Source: Apodospora peruviana | Lineage: Eukaryota; Ascomycota; Sordariomycetes; Sordariales; Lasiosphaeriaceae | Direction of reading: 5' to 3' | Assembly (NCBI GenBank): GCA_033439685.1 | Contig: JAUEDM010000006.1 | Span: 1,488,001-1,552,000, forward strand | Length of the DNA: 64,000 nucleotides | In this document: in pieces, positions 44,702-54,500 of the stretch | Position numbering within the stretch: position 1 is the stretch's first letter | How the letters are laid out: the number at the start of each line of letters is the position of its first letter | Translations under genes and position numbers: made by a program | Notes under the pieces: generated by a model | Told to the model about the DNA's origin: nothing | The model's database searches: none | What the model saw: only the letters and a program-made list of their open reading frames with translations

Positions 44702-44996
44702 TAGACGGGCTACCGGGCTGGAATTGAGAGACTCTCGGCCGGCCACCGACAGACCGGACAGCTGGAGAGAACCTAACGCCATCTTTCCCCCTTCGGCACG
44801 CACGCTCAACGGCTGCCACCTCTGCGTCTCGAACATTCCGTCTCGCTTTCTGTCAATTACCCCTCGCACTTACCACGCTTCCACCACTTCTGAGACAGCC
44901 ATCATCATCATCATCATCATCAACAACAAATCAAGACATATCTTCCCTTAACTTATCTCACATCTCCTCGTGTTACCCATCATCACCATCATCACC

Positions 44997-46457
44997 ATGT
45001 CATCACGGCCGCGTCGCTCGGCCGCCCAGCGCGCCACCGAGGCAATCACTGACATGGCCGACAGAGACAACGAACGTGTCATGTCTTCTCGCTCACGCCG
45101 CTCCGGAGGGGCCATCGCCTCCGTGTCGCGCGGGCCGCCGTCATCTCCGGCGAGCAGCGTCGCCGACTCCAACCAGCACGTGCACCTGATGGTGAAGGTA
45201 CCACCCAGCAAGCTCCGCCAGGCCACCAATGGCAACAGCAAAAGGAGTTCCGCGGGCAGCTCAGTCGCCGTTGGCAGCAGCCGCAGGGGTGCAGCCGGTA
45301 CACGGACCAGGGGCGGCAAGAAGAGCTACATAGTTGAGTCCGACAGCGACGAGGAGGACGAAGAGGAAGAGGAAGAAGAGGAGGAAGTGGAAGAATTAGC
45401 TGAGATTGAGGTCGGCAACCGGGCAGGTCTGGTTGATGTGGATGATGAGGAGGAGGAAGAGGAGGAGGAAGAAGAGGATGAAGAGATGGCCGAGCTCGGC
45501 GAAGAGGATGCCGAGGGTGAAGTCGATGATGAGATGGACGTTGACGCGGAGGGCGAGGACGATGACGAGAACGCTGACGCTGATGGAGACATCGATATGG
45601 ATATCCTCCCGCCACCTGTGGCGCCCCCGGCAATCAAGATATCCAAACCGACGCGAGGGGTTGCGCAGCCCGTGAAGCGACACGCAAACGCAGTCGCCAA
45701 AGCTGCTGCCGCGACGAAAGAGATAGTCAATGATGATGACGACGACGACGACGAGCTAAGCGAGCTAGAGAGCGACCCCGAAGAGGCTAATGAAGCTGTT
45801 CGAGTCGCCCCCAGCGGCGAGGAGGAAGCTGAAGGCGAAGACGATGATGCTGATGTCGACGCCGAGGGCGAGGAGATCGAGGTCGCTGACGAGGATGCGG
45901 AAGGCGAGGACGACGAGGAGGAGCTCGACAGCGACGACGAGACCGGCAGTCGCGCCGAGACGCCAGATCTGACGAAGCTGACTGCCAGACAAAGGGCCAA
46001 GATTGGTGGTGCGACGCACGAGTATATGAAGTTATCGGATGGTACGTTTACTTTCTTCTACAAACACTATAACTGGCAGGTATACTAATTTGGTGATGAT
46101 GTAGAGGTCCAAGCCAAAAAGGTTTTCACGGCAGAAGAACTGTCGATGCGCCGCGCCGAGATGGCGCGTCGGCGGCGGAACCTGAGCGAGAAGCGCAACG
46201 AGGAGGTCAAGATGGAAACGATCAACAAGTTGCTCAAAAAGCAGGCGCCCAAGACGAATCGGCGAAATGCCCTGTTGGCCGGCGACGAAACGCCTGACGA
46301 AATGAACAGGGCGGATCCGCTTTTTGTGCGTTGGATCAGCAGCAAGGACGGCAATCGGATCGCGGTGCCGGACGAGATGCTCATCGGGCCTTCTGGGAGG
46401 CTTTTTGGTGCTCGCGGGACTGGTAGTGGTGGGAAATTGGTTCAGGAGGTTTCCTGA
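44997..46457 (+). CDS. ies2: INO80 chromatin-remodelling complex subunit Ies2 (INO80B, PAPA-1 domain), 2 exons
   Basis: Ies2 stimulates the INO80 ATPase in nucleosome sliding. Exons are 44997-46041 and 46105-46457 (63 bp intron, phase 1), giving 465 residues. The N-terminus is basic (MSSRPRRSAAQRATEAITDM, SSRSRRSGG). The middle (~120-330) is extremely acidic, with long Glu/Asp runs. The C-terminal PAPA-1-like part reads LTARQRAKIGGATHEYMKL, VFTAEELSMRRAEMARRRRN, KMETINKLLKKQAPKTNRRN and FVRWISSKDGNRIAVPDEML. Domain order and the acidic middle match fungal Ies2. The start is the first ATG in good context after the CAT-rich leader. Confidence 0.9.
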
Positions 46458-47959
46458 GTTCTATCGTCTCTTTTCGGTTCTTCTCTGTGGTTGGTTGTTG
46501 GATGGATTGGATTTGTTGGGTCTTTTTGCTCGGGAATGGTGGTGGTGAACAGAAAACACACACACATGCGCTGGCGTTAGACGGATGGATGCATGAGCTG
46601 GGTTTAGGTTAAGTGGGTTTCACGGACTTGTAGATACATAGAATACCTCAGGAGGAAATATAAAAAACTGTTTCCTATCAGCCGGAAGTCCGGGCATACA
46701 TGTTTGTGAACGAGTTTCCCCTTTCATTACCTTATATCACCATACCTTGTGGTATTATGGCTTTTGTCTCCTCACTCGGGCGGATGGGGTTTTCTCCTAA
46801 CTTCTAATCTTGATGTTCTTGGGGATTGACTCTCCTTACCTTTGTGGGTAGCTTAGGTTGCTACTCTTGACTTGTCTGTTATGGATCTTGTGGTCGATGG
46901 ATCATTCTACTGTTTCGTGTTATCGTTACCTTATCTTGGCAGATGGGTATTTCCTTTCTATCTTCTCATTGGCAGTTTTGGTGGATGGTGGAATCTTCTT
47001 CGTCTTCTGCCCATTGTATGTGATGGCGATTATGGGGTGTCTGTCTCGCGGAAGATCGTATTGTTCGGGATCCTGCAATCCTCTGAAAGAATTGTGGATA
47101 GATTCATACTTTTCACCCATTTCCGTTGCTATTCTCTTATAGCTGGTGGGGCTGTATGCAGTTGAGCGATTTTGTGGTGCTGTCTTTTTACGATATATCC
47201 TCTCTCTTATGGGTTTCCTCATGGATCCCATTGTCATAGCGATATCGTCTCTGCTCTTTCGGATGTTTCCCGCTGGTTTCTCTCTTTCTCAAAGGGTGGT
47301 TCTTTTCACTGGTGTTACTGTTTTATTGTTGGGCGGATGGACAATCGGCGCTTCGTTCTAGGGTTGGCTTGGTGCTTCAATCTCACCCCTATTCTTTCGA
47401 TGCCGGGCCACATACAACAATATGTGTACCCTTTCTGTCTGTCAGGATGTTGCGCGACATTCAGGGATAGCTCGTCGGCCAAAGTTGGGACAATAGCATA
47501 AGCACGTCGAGTCTCAGTAGACTCATGAACTCATTGCGTTGTCATTTGCTTGCACATGGGGGAGGATGGTTCCGTGGTCTTGGAGGAATGCTATTGTTCG
47601 AGATCATTGTTGGCCATGCCTGCTGCTTCTTCTTCAAAGCCAGAGCTGTCTCTTCTCACAGCTACTTCTTTCCCTCGACATCTGGCTTTCTCCTTTTCTA
47701 CTCACTGCCCTTTGTTACCCTGGACCCTGGGTTCTCCTTTGTGTCGGCGGGTTGCCTGGTGGACAGCACCTCTGTTGATCTGACTTGGAGATGGGCATGC
47801 CAACTGCAACACCGCTCACGTTTCGTTTATCACGGCTATCGAGGCTTGTGATCTACAATCAACACTACGACGACTACGGACCTCGACGGCTTCAACATTA
47901 CTAGGGGGGAGGGCAAAGAGAGGCCACGTCCCCCCATCGCACCTCATCGTCGGGCACCT

Positions 47960-48270
47960 TGCCCTGAGATGGAAACAAACAGGCTGTTCAACTCAACCCC
48001 TGGCGCGGGACAGACAAGCTGTTCCCAGCTGGCCCTCGGGAATGGACGATGGGAAGTGTCTGTCACGTATGTACCCCCATGCCCCAGCCCATCGTCGGCT
48101 GCTGGGAAGAGGAGACACACAAGCTGTTCCCAGCTTGCCCTCGGGGTTCGACCATGACGAAGGTCACGTTAACTCCAGTCGGAGCCCATCCTCGGCTGCT
48201 GGGGAGTGGAGACACGCAGGCTGGTCGACGTGGTGGCTGGGGCCCTGGCTTGGGACAGGCGGGCTGTTCG
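47960..48270 (+). repeat. Mosaic of diverged direct repeats (~98 bp period)
   Basis: ACAAGCTGTTCCCAGCT with GCCCTCGGG occurs at about 48012 and 48118. TCGGCTGCTGGG with a following GGAGACAC occurs at about 48093 and 48191. Weaker relatives flank both sides (AACAGGCTGTTCAACTC, GCGGGCTGTTCGCACCTGGCC). Units differ by substitutions and short gaps. Confidence 0.7.
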
Positions 48271-49065
48271 CACCTGGCCTTGGCCTGTCCCTCTGTCTGT
48301 CAAGCAGTTTGGCAGCTGTCTGCCCCGGAACCTGCCGCCTCGGAACGGAACAACGTCATTGCTCTCGCTGTTGGGGCTAGGGCTAGCGGTACAGTGTGTA
48401 CCACGTGCGAACAGTTTGACGACGGACCGCCAACCTGGTGCACGGACCAACCCCCAAAAAACAACGACACCATGGAGCTCTCCTGGCGCCAAGTATCTCG
48501 CTAACTTGTCTCCCGCAAATTTGCCAACAAAAGTGATGGCAAGGTACCTCCACCTTGGAGTTGGTGAAGGCTTCAATCTGAAAATGGGGAAACAGCCAGA
48601 CTGTTGCCAGCCAGCCAGCACCCAGTGAGCACAGGCCAGCAAGTCGGCTCGCAATTTACTTGGGACCTCGTCGCCGTCCACGCTGCGCTGCGCACACATC
48701 TGCTCACCATAAATAAATTCTCCCCTCCGCCAAAGTTCTCTCCCTAAATATTTCCCGGGCAACCCAGCACACATCGCAACGCCAACACCAAGCTTTCTTC
48801 AACCTCTCGAAGCAATCTTGCCATCATAACTTACGAGCCGTGCTCATCCATTACTTGACTTACTCTATTCGAAAAAACACTTACTACCGACAATTATTTT
48901 TGTCATCATCTTACCTCATAACCCAATTCCGCAAATCTCACTCGCCGACCGTCAACTTGAGCAGCGCTCTTTTTGCAGTCATCACCACCTACCTCATCTA
49001 TCATCACAACACATTGTCCTCGTGTGGCAATCAAGTATCATCTTCTCAACACCCACGAGTTTCCG

Positions 49066-49222
49066 CCTACAGGAAGTCATCTCTCACCAACATCATCTCG
49101 ACCTCCCACCTACAGGGTAGTCATCATCTCACCAACAACATCTAAACTTCCGGCCTACACGGTAGTTATTTATCACTTCTTCTTACCAACAACGTCGACT
49201 TCCTGCCTACAAGGTAGTCATT
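49066..49222 (+). repeat. Degenerate leader repeat CCTACAnGGTAGTCAT x4
   Basis: Four copies begin at 49066, 49109, 49154 and 49206 (spacing 43-52 bp). Each is followed by a CATCTCACCAACAACATC-like spacer. They lie in the presumed 5' leader of the SAP-domain gene. Confidence 0.7.
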
Positions 49223-49404
49223 TGCGGCATTTAGATCAGTGATCTTACCATTGTCATCATCCATTCTTTGCATTTCGAAGAGATATCTTGACGGTATCTC
49301 TCATTGCATTTCTGTCAACCACTCTCTATCACAAGCAGGATCTCCAGTGGAGATCTATTTGATCACTTGTCCGTCATTCACTTGACCTTTCAGCAACAGT
49401 CAAG

Positions 49405-52400
49405 ATGAATACCAACAAGGTTGGAGGATCTCACGCCTTTGGCGAGTTCGCCGTTCAGGAGCGTCCGACTAACTACACACTAACCTTCCCTACTGGTGGC
49501 ATGGTCGTCTACCCTGCGGCTACCCCCGAGACCAATATCGGCAACATCAACCAGGCCACTGCGATTGTTACTGCCCCTGATGCCAATATCAACAACATCA
49601 ACCAGGTCATTGCCAGCACCGAGGCCACCAAGCTTGCCAGTCTCTTCTTCTCTGCCGTCGCGGCAGCTGCCAGGCTCTCGAACAACAACTTCGCTGATGA
49701 CCTGAATGAGATCATGGAAGAGTGTGAGGTCTTCGATTTCACCCTTCCCGATGGTACCACCGCCAACGATATCATCGCCGGCACCGGTGGCTTTACCAAC
49801 ACTGGTGCTGCCCAGCAGTCCACAGATCTCGCCATTGTCCAGCGGTACTTGGGCTGCGAGCTTCGGGATGTTGAGTCTGCCGCAATGTTCGTGCGAGATC
49901 AGCATGTCAACAATTTATTGGATGACGAGAACGGAGTCATGATCCGGTCTTGGGATGCTCTCGTCAACCTCCTGTCGCGCAACATTGCCAACGACCACCA
50001 GGACGACGATGACGTCTTTGGCGACGCACATGTTGCTGCTGCTACCAACAATCAAGATGCTATTCTCAACAACGACTCGGTTGCTCCCGTCGGCGGTGTC
50101 GGTCAAAATGGCCTGCCCGATGTCAGCGACCAAGTCGAGTCGCCCAGCGTTGCCCTCTTCGGTAGCTGGGATTCCCTCAATCAGGATGAGATGGCCGAAT
50201 ATACCACAGCCGACCTCGAGTCACCCAGCGTTCAGAATGACCAGCCCCCTGTTATCGCCGATTCGTCCAGCGTTGAGTTGGACTTCACCTCCATGGACTT
50301 TACTTCGATGGACTTCACCTCGTTCCTGGACGGTCAGTCGTCCCGGCCTGGTGTTGCTTCGGCCCAGAACGCTCAGTCATCAGAGCATGTTGCTGTTGTC
50401 TCCCAGCCCCCTGTCCTCGCCGATTCGCCCAACACTGCGTTTGACCCTGCTACATACGACGTCAATTCGTTCGAGCCTGCTTCGATGGACTTCACTTCGA
50501 TGGACTTCTCTTCGATGGACTTCTCTTCGATGGACTTCTCTTCGATGGACTTCTCTTCGATGGACTTCTCTTCGATGGACTTCTCTTCGATGGACTTCTC
50601 TTCGATGGACTTCACCTCGTTCCTGAACGGTCAGTCGTCCGAGCCTGGTGTTGCTTCGTCCCAGAACGCTCAGTCATCGGAACATGTTGCTATTGTCTCC
50701 CGCACGCAAACTACCCATTCAACCATGGCCAACTACAATAGCCTGAAGGTTGCTGAGCTCAAGAAGCTATTGTACGAGCGGGGTCTCAGGCAATCAGGCA
50801 AGAAGGCCGACTTGATTGCGCACCTGCAGGACGACGATAGGCGGTCTGCCAGAGGCGACGATGCTTCGGTCCAAACTACTCGGCTATTGGAGCACTTCGC
50901 CACATATCAGACTACCCAGGCGCCCCAGCGTGTTGCTTCGTTCCAGTACAGTCAGTCGTCCGGTCCTCTTGTTGCTTCGCTCCAGACCGTTCAGTCACCC
51001 GAACATTTTGTTGCTTCATCCCAGCAGCCTCCCCAGTCTCCCGAGCATGTGGCTACACATCAGACCACTCCGTCGACCCTTGTTGCCGCCTCGTCCAGCC
51101 AGGTGGATGTTATTCAGCAGACCCCTGATCTGTATACTGGTGTTCCGGAACCTCTGAGGTCCCAGATGATTGCTCTCCAGCAGGAGAAGGCTGCCCTTGT
51201 GGCCAAGAACAAGCAACTCGAGTATGACCTTCGGGATACGCGAGTCGGCCTGTTGGCAGGCTCTATCGTTTCGGCTGAGAGTACCACAGTTGCCAAGTCT
51301 CGCGCCGCGTCCACTGCTTCCAATGGCTCCAACCGTCGTATCTCGTCTGCTGCTTCTGCAGTCACCAACCCTGGCGTCTCGACTCCCGCTCCCACAAACA
51401 ACAACCTTGGTGTCTCGTCCACTGCTATAGAGAACGCCACGGTCATGACTGTGGAGGACTTTGCACCCCTGGCTGCCCGCAACGACTACATCTCGCCTCC
51501 GCCTGGATTCCATGGCCAGCCTTCGTCTACCAGTGCTCAGCAATACAACATGCCTGAGCCTTCGGGCCACCAGCTTGCTCCTCCGCTGAATGTCCCAGAC
51601 TTCATCTCGACCCAGCAGCCTGCCGTTCCTGCCGGATCCACCATGAATGTTGCTGTCAACACCGTGTTTGTCCAGCCAACCACTACTGCTCCGGTTGATA
51701 CTGCCACCAATGAGACCTCCCAAGCATCTTCATCTCGCAGCCCGCCTCGTCGTGAGGTCATCCAGTATGGCGCAGATGGCAGTCAAATGCAGTGGCAAGG
51801 ACAGGACGACGAAGCCGAGCTGCCTGAGCTCAACCAGCTCATTGGCAGGAGCAAGGTGATGCATAAGGCAGTAAAGCGCGGACTACTCACCGTGCCTGAG
51901 GCTGAAGGCAGCAAGAAGCGCAGCAACCCCGACGCCGATGACGACTCGGACCAGGAGGGTGGCCAGCCGGCCAAGAAGCGGAAGCAGAACAACAGCAAGC
52001 CAAAGGCCGTCATTGTGCCGAAGATTTACTACCCCTTCGACAAGAAGATGTTCTATATGCGCTGCATGCTTGAGGGCGCGGTCATGGACGTCCAACTTAA
52101 GCAGGGAAACTCCAAGCAATGGGGTGCCCTCAATGAGTTCCTGGACGGGTTGACCGAACGGAACGTTTCTCGGGACCCGCCGGCCACGTTTACGTGGCGT
52201 TCATGGGAGACGTTCGAGGAGAACCTGCAAAGGCTCCGAGAACAGGGCGGCTGCGACGGCGAGGTCGCAGCCCCGGCCCAACCCATGAAGCAAACGGCGG
52301 TGGCAAGTCCTGCAACTCGAGGCTGCGGAACGAAGGGCAGAGCGGCTCCCAAGCCGCGAGCCCCCCGCAAGCCGAGGGCCAAGAAGGGAGAGGTTGCCGC

Positions 52401-52944
52401 AGCGAGCCAGCAGCAGCAAGAACAAATCGCCGAGCCGACGGAGCTGAACGCCGTCGGCACTTCTTCCATGGTGCCCATCGTTGTCGCAGACGATGGGGAG
52501 GCAGTACTGCAGGTCGCTGACGCGAGCCAGCGGCCGCCATTGCAGCAGATGCCCAGTGTGTCGATTCTGAACCGCCGTATGGCGGCCATGAACGCCGCTG
52601 GGCAGAGGACGCAGCAACAGCAGCAGGAGACCTCGGCGGCCGCCACCGCCCACCACCATCACCAGACGCAGAGGTTCGTGCCGGTGGAGGAGTTCGAGGC
52701 GATGAGAGACGAGATGAGGCGGCAGCATGCTCAGGTGCTGCAGTTCTTCCAGGGGCGGCCGGGAGAGCGGCAGCATCTGCAGCAACAACAGCAAATGTGG
52801 TTCGGTCCGCCGTCGCAGCCAGGCCGTCCAAATCCATTGGGGGGTCCGCAGTATATGCCTCCGTCCGTCGGCCCACCACCGGCGGCGGGGTCTGCTGGGC
52901 GACAGCAGTACTTCCCGGATCCTCCCGGCCCTACTGGCTCTTAA
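49405..52944 (+). CDS. SAP-domain protein with tandem SMDFS repeats, function unknown
   Basis: A single exon of 1179 residues, not recognised as a known full-length family. Visible parts, in order: an N-terminal N/T/A-rich segment; an acidic Asp/Ser-rich region with two blocks of S-M-D-F-[ST] repeats (the larger at residues 360-403); a SAP DNA-binding motif at ~443-478 (NSLKVAELKKLLYERGLRQS, then GKKADLIAHLQ); a short coiled coil (RSQMIALQQEKAALVAKNKQ, ~591-610); and a Ser/Thr/Pro-rich middle. Then come a KKR...AKKRK bipartite NLS-like patch, an uncharacterised folded block (VIVPKIYYPFDKKMFYMRCM to RSWETFEENLQRLREQGG), an AT-hook-like PKPRAPRKPRAKKGE, and a Q/H-rich tail. It is likely nuclear and chromatin-associated. 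A role as a transcription regulator is inference. Confidence 0.85.
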   Translation: MNTNKVGGSHAFGEFAVQERPTNYTLTFPTGGMVVYPAATPETNIGNINQATAIVTAPDANINNINQVIASTEATKLASLFFSAVAAAARLSNNNFADDLNEIMEECEVFDFTLPDGTTANDIIAGTGGFTNTGAAQQSTDLAIVQRYLGCELRDVESAAMFVRDQHVNNLLDDENGVMIRSWDALVNLLSRNIANDHQDDDDVFGDAHVAAATNNQDAILNNDSVAPVGGVGQNGLPDVSDQVESPSVALFGSWDSLNQDEMAEYTTADLESPSVQNDQPPVIADSSSVELDFTSMDFTSMDFTSFLDGQSSRPGVASAQNAQSSEHVAVVSQPPVLADSPNTAFDPATYDVNSFEPASMDFTSMDFSSMDFSSMDFSSMDFSSMDFSSMDFSSMDFSSMDFTSFLNGQSSEPGVASSQNAQSSEHVAIVSRTQTTHSTMANYNSLKVAELKKLLYERGLRQSGKKADLIAHLQDDDRRSARGDDASVQTTRLLEHFATYQTTQAPQRVASFQYSQSSGPLVASLQTVQSPEHFVASSQQPPQSPEHVATHQTTPSTLVAASSSQVDVIQQTPDLYTGVPEPLRSQMIALQQEKAALVAKNKQLEYDLRDTRVGLLAGSIVSAESTTVAKSRAASTASNGSNRRISSAASAVTNPGVSTPAPTNNNLGVSSTAIENATVMTVEDFAPLAARNDYISPPPGFHGQPSSTSAQQYNMPEPSGHQLAPPLNVPDFISTQQPAVPAGSTMNVAVNTVFVQPTTTAPVDTATNETSQASSSRSPPRREVIQYGADGSQMQWQGQDDEAELPELNQLIGRSKVMHKAVKRGLLTVPEAEGSKKRSNPDADDDSDQEGGQPAKKRKQNNSKPKAVIVPKIYYPFDKKMFYMRCMLEGAVMDVQLKQGNSKQWGALNEFLDGLTERNVSRDPPATFTWRSWETFEENLQRLREQGGCDGEVAAPAQPMKQTAVASPATRGCGTKGRAAPKPRAPRKPRAKKGEVAAASQQQQEQIAEPTELNAVGTSSMVPIVVADDGEAVLQVADASQRPPLQQMPSVSILNRRMAAMNAAGQRTQQQQQETSAAATAHHHHQTQRFVPVEEFEAMRDEMRRQHAQVLQFFQGRPGERQHLQQQQQMWFGPPSQPGRPNPLGGPQYMPPSVGPPPAAGSAGRQQYFPDPPGPTGS
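50482..50613 (+). repeat. In-frame 15-bp coding minisatellite, nine units
   Basis: TCGATGGACTTC plus a variable Ser/Thr codon, nine times (one ASMDF, one TSMDF, seven SSMDF), then TSFLNG. Unit identity is almost perfect, so length changes keep frame. A related shorter block (DFTSMDFTSMDFTSFLDG) lies near 50280-50333. Confidence 0.97.
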
Positions 52945-53350
52945 GCTGGGGTCGGAGGTTCGGTGGTGCTGTTCGTCGTCGCTGACGACGGCGACGAATT
53001 CCTTGCTGGGGGGGTCGGTGAGGTGGGCACCGACGCCCAAATTAACGACGGGACGTGTGGTGCGTCGGGCTTCGGCCACTATGCCGACTTTTGAGTTGGT
53101 GTAGGTGTCGGGGAGAGGGGGTGGTGGGAGGAGGAAAGAGGCAGGGGGGGATGTTTGCCGGGTGTGTGTGCGGGTGCGGGTGTGGTTTCTTTTTTTTTCC
53201 TGTTCTTCCTGTCATTCTCTTCTTTTGTTTTCTTTATTTTTCTTTTAATGTTCTTTTTTTGCAAGTGATACCCGTGGGGTTGGCGTTTGTGTGTGGCTGT
53301 CTTTTTTGGGAGTCGAATAAGAATTTGTTTTCGGCCATTTATAAGTGTCT

Positions 53351-54500
53351 GGTGATGAGTGAATAATGTGACCATGGTGATCAAGGATTTGAACGACGAC
53401 TTGTGTGTGATGATGTGTGGACAAGACGAGATAGCTCTTGCACGAATGAACAGGATGAGAGTCTGTCCTGGGCGATTCATAACCGAGCAATGATGGGTGA
53501 ATAATGTGACGGTGATGACCAACGCTTGAAGGACGATTGAGGGGAGGAGATAGTTCTCAGAAGGAGGGCTTTTTGACTTATTCCACGTGGAGCAAGCAGG
53601 CTTAATCCTCGATACGCAAAGCCAATTATCTCCCAGAAAGAAAATAGACCTTTTCTTTCCCTCACTCAGACTTGCTGATCAGGCGCAATGACCGACTCGC
53701 CAAAGCCGGCATCCCCGGCGGCCTTCCAGGTGTTGTCTTTCGCAGCCTCCCCAACTTCAATCATACAATCGACTTTGAGGCCACCTGGGTTACACGATAT
53801 AAGAAGTTGAAGTGCATGTGTATGTCTGCGCAGGTTTCGTGATGTCAAGGTGGCTTCTTCTCCTCCGTCTCCTTGATATCAAGGTTGACATTTGCTTGTA
53901 AAGCTGCTTGAATCTGAACAGTTTCTCGGGCCGAGCCCACGTTGATTGTGGGACAATGTGACACACGTCAGGATTAGCAGTCCCGGTAATCACACTTGGC
54001 CCGTTATCAAGCCGTCGCCGAAGCGACTTTTCGGCCGAGTCCCGATGTTGTTTTTACCCGTCGAAGGGGCCCTCCGTCAAAAGATTTATGTCGCCTGGCT
54101 GTTCGACCAGCCCCTTAAGTTCGAAAAGTCCACAGCCGAGCTCATCCTCTATGGCTCGAGGCGATGGAGCGCACTTGGCGAGCACGACGAAACAGACAGC
54201 AGTCACATCGCACCGCATCTGCGGTACCCGTGATATACTCGGAATCGACGTCCTTCTTGAACTGTCGAGATCGTCAAGATCGTTTATGTCTTTTTATCGA
54301 GGGTAAACTCAGGCTTTTAATAGTAGACATACTTATCTTATTCTCGCTCAACTCGTCTTTCTCTCGTCCCGCAAACTTGGCGATATTCCCAACGTCTCTC
54401 TTCGTTTTGACGATAGCTGCGAAGTTGGGACGAACAAGCAGGATAAGACTTTGTCCGTGGCGATTCATGACCGACTGTTGAAGAATGAATAGACGGGACT
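53351..54500 (+). repeat. Dispersed, diverged direct repeats
   Basis: GTGAATAATGTGAC occurs at about 53357 and 53497. A ~40 bp segment around CAGGATGAGAGTCTGTCC with GGGCGATTCATAACCGA (about 53445-53488) recurs as CAGGATAAGACTTTGTCC with GTGGCGATTCATGACCGA (about 54438-54474). By eye the copies are roughly 80% identical. Confidence 0.6.

Larger units (their letters stand above)
43381..44996. promoter_or_regulatory. Divergent region, peroxin / ies2
   Basis: 1.6 kb between divergent starts. It holds a 15-bp inverted repeat GAGATCTGAGATCTC (44037-44051), a perfect 13-bp x5 tandem repeat (44637-44701) and, just before the ies2 ATG, CAT/CAC triplet runs (44900-44999). No coding exon is supported. 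Confidence 0.5.
46458..49404. other. 2.9 kb gene-poor region with degenerate repeats
   Basis: The stretch 46600-47500 is T-rich on the plus strand and gives spurious hydrophobic frames. At 47960-48270 there is a mosaic of imperfect repeats (listed separately). From about 48840 to 49404 the sequence is C/A/T-rich and looks like a long leader for the SAP-domain gene, with its own degenerate repeats. No protein gene is supported. Confidence 0.45.

Noticed and set aside
45326..46000. Poly-Ser frame antisense to ies2
   Set aside because: Mirror image of the Glu/Asp-rich ies2 region.
46858..47361. Hydrophobic frames resembling membrane proteins
   Set aside because: The plus strand is T-rich here, which makes Phe/Leu-rich frames by composition; no start context or homology cue.
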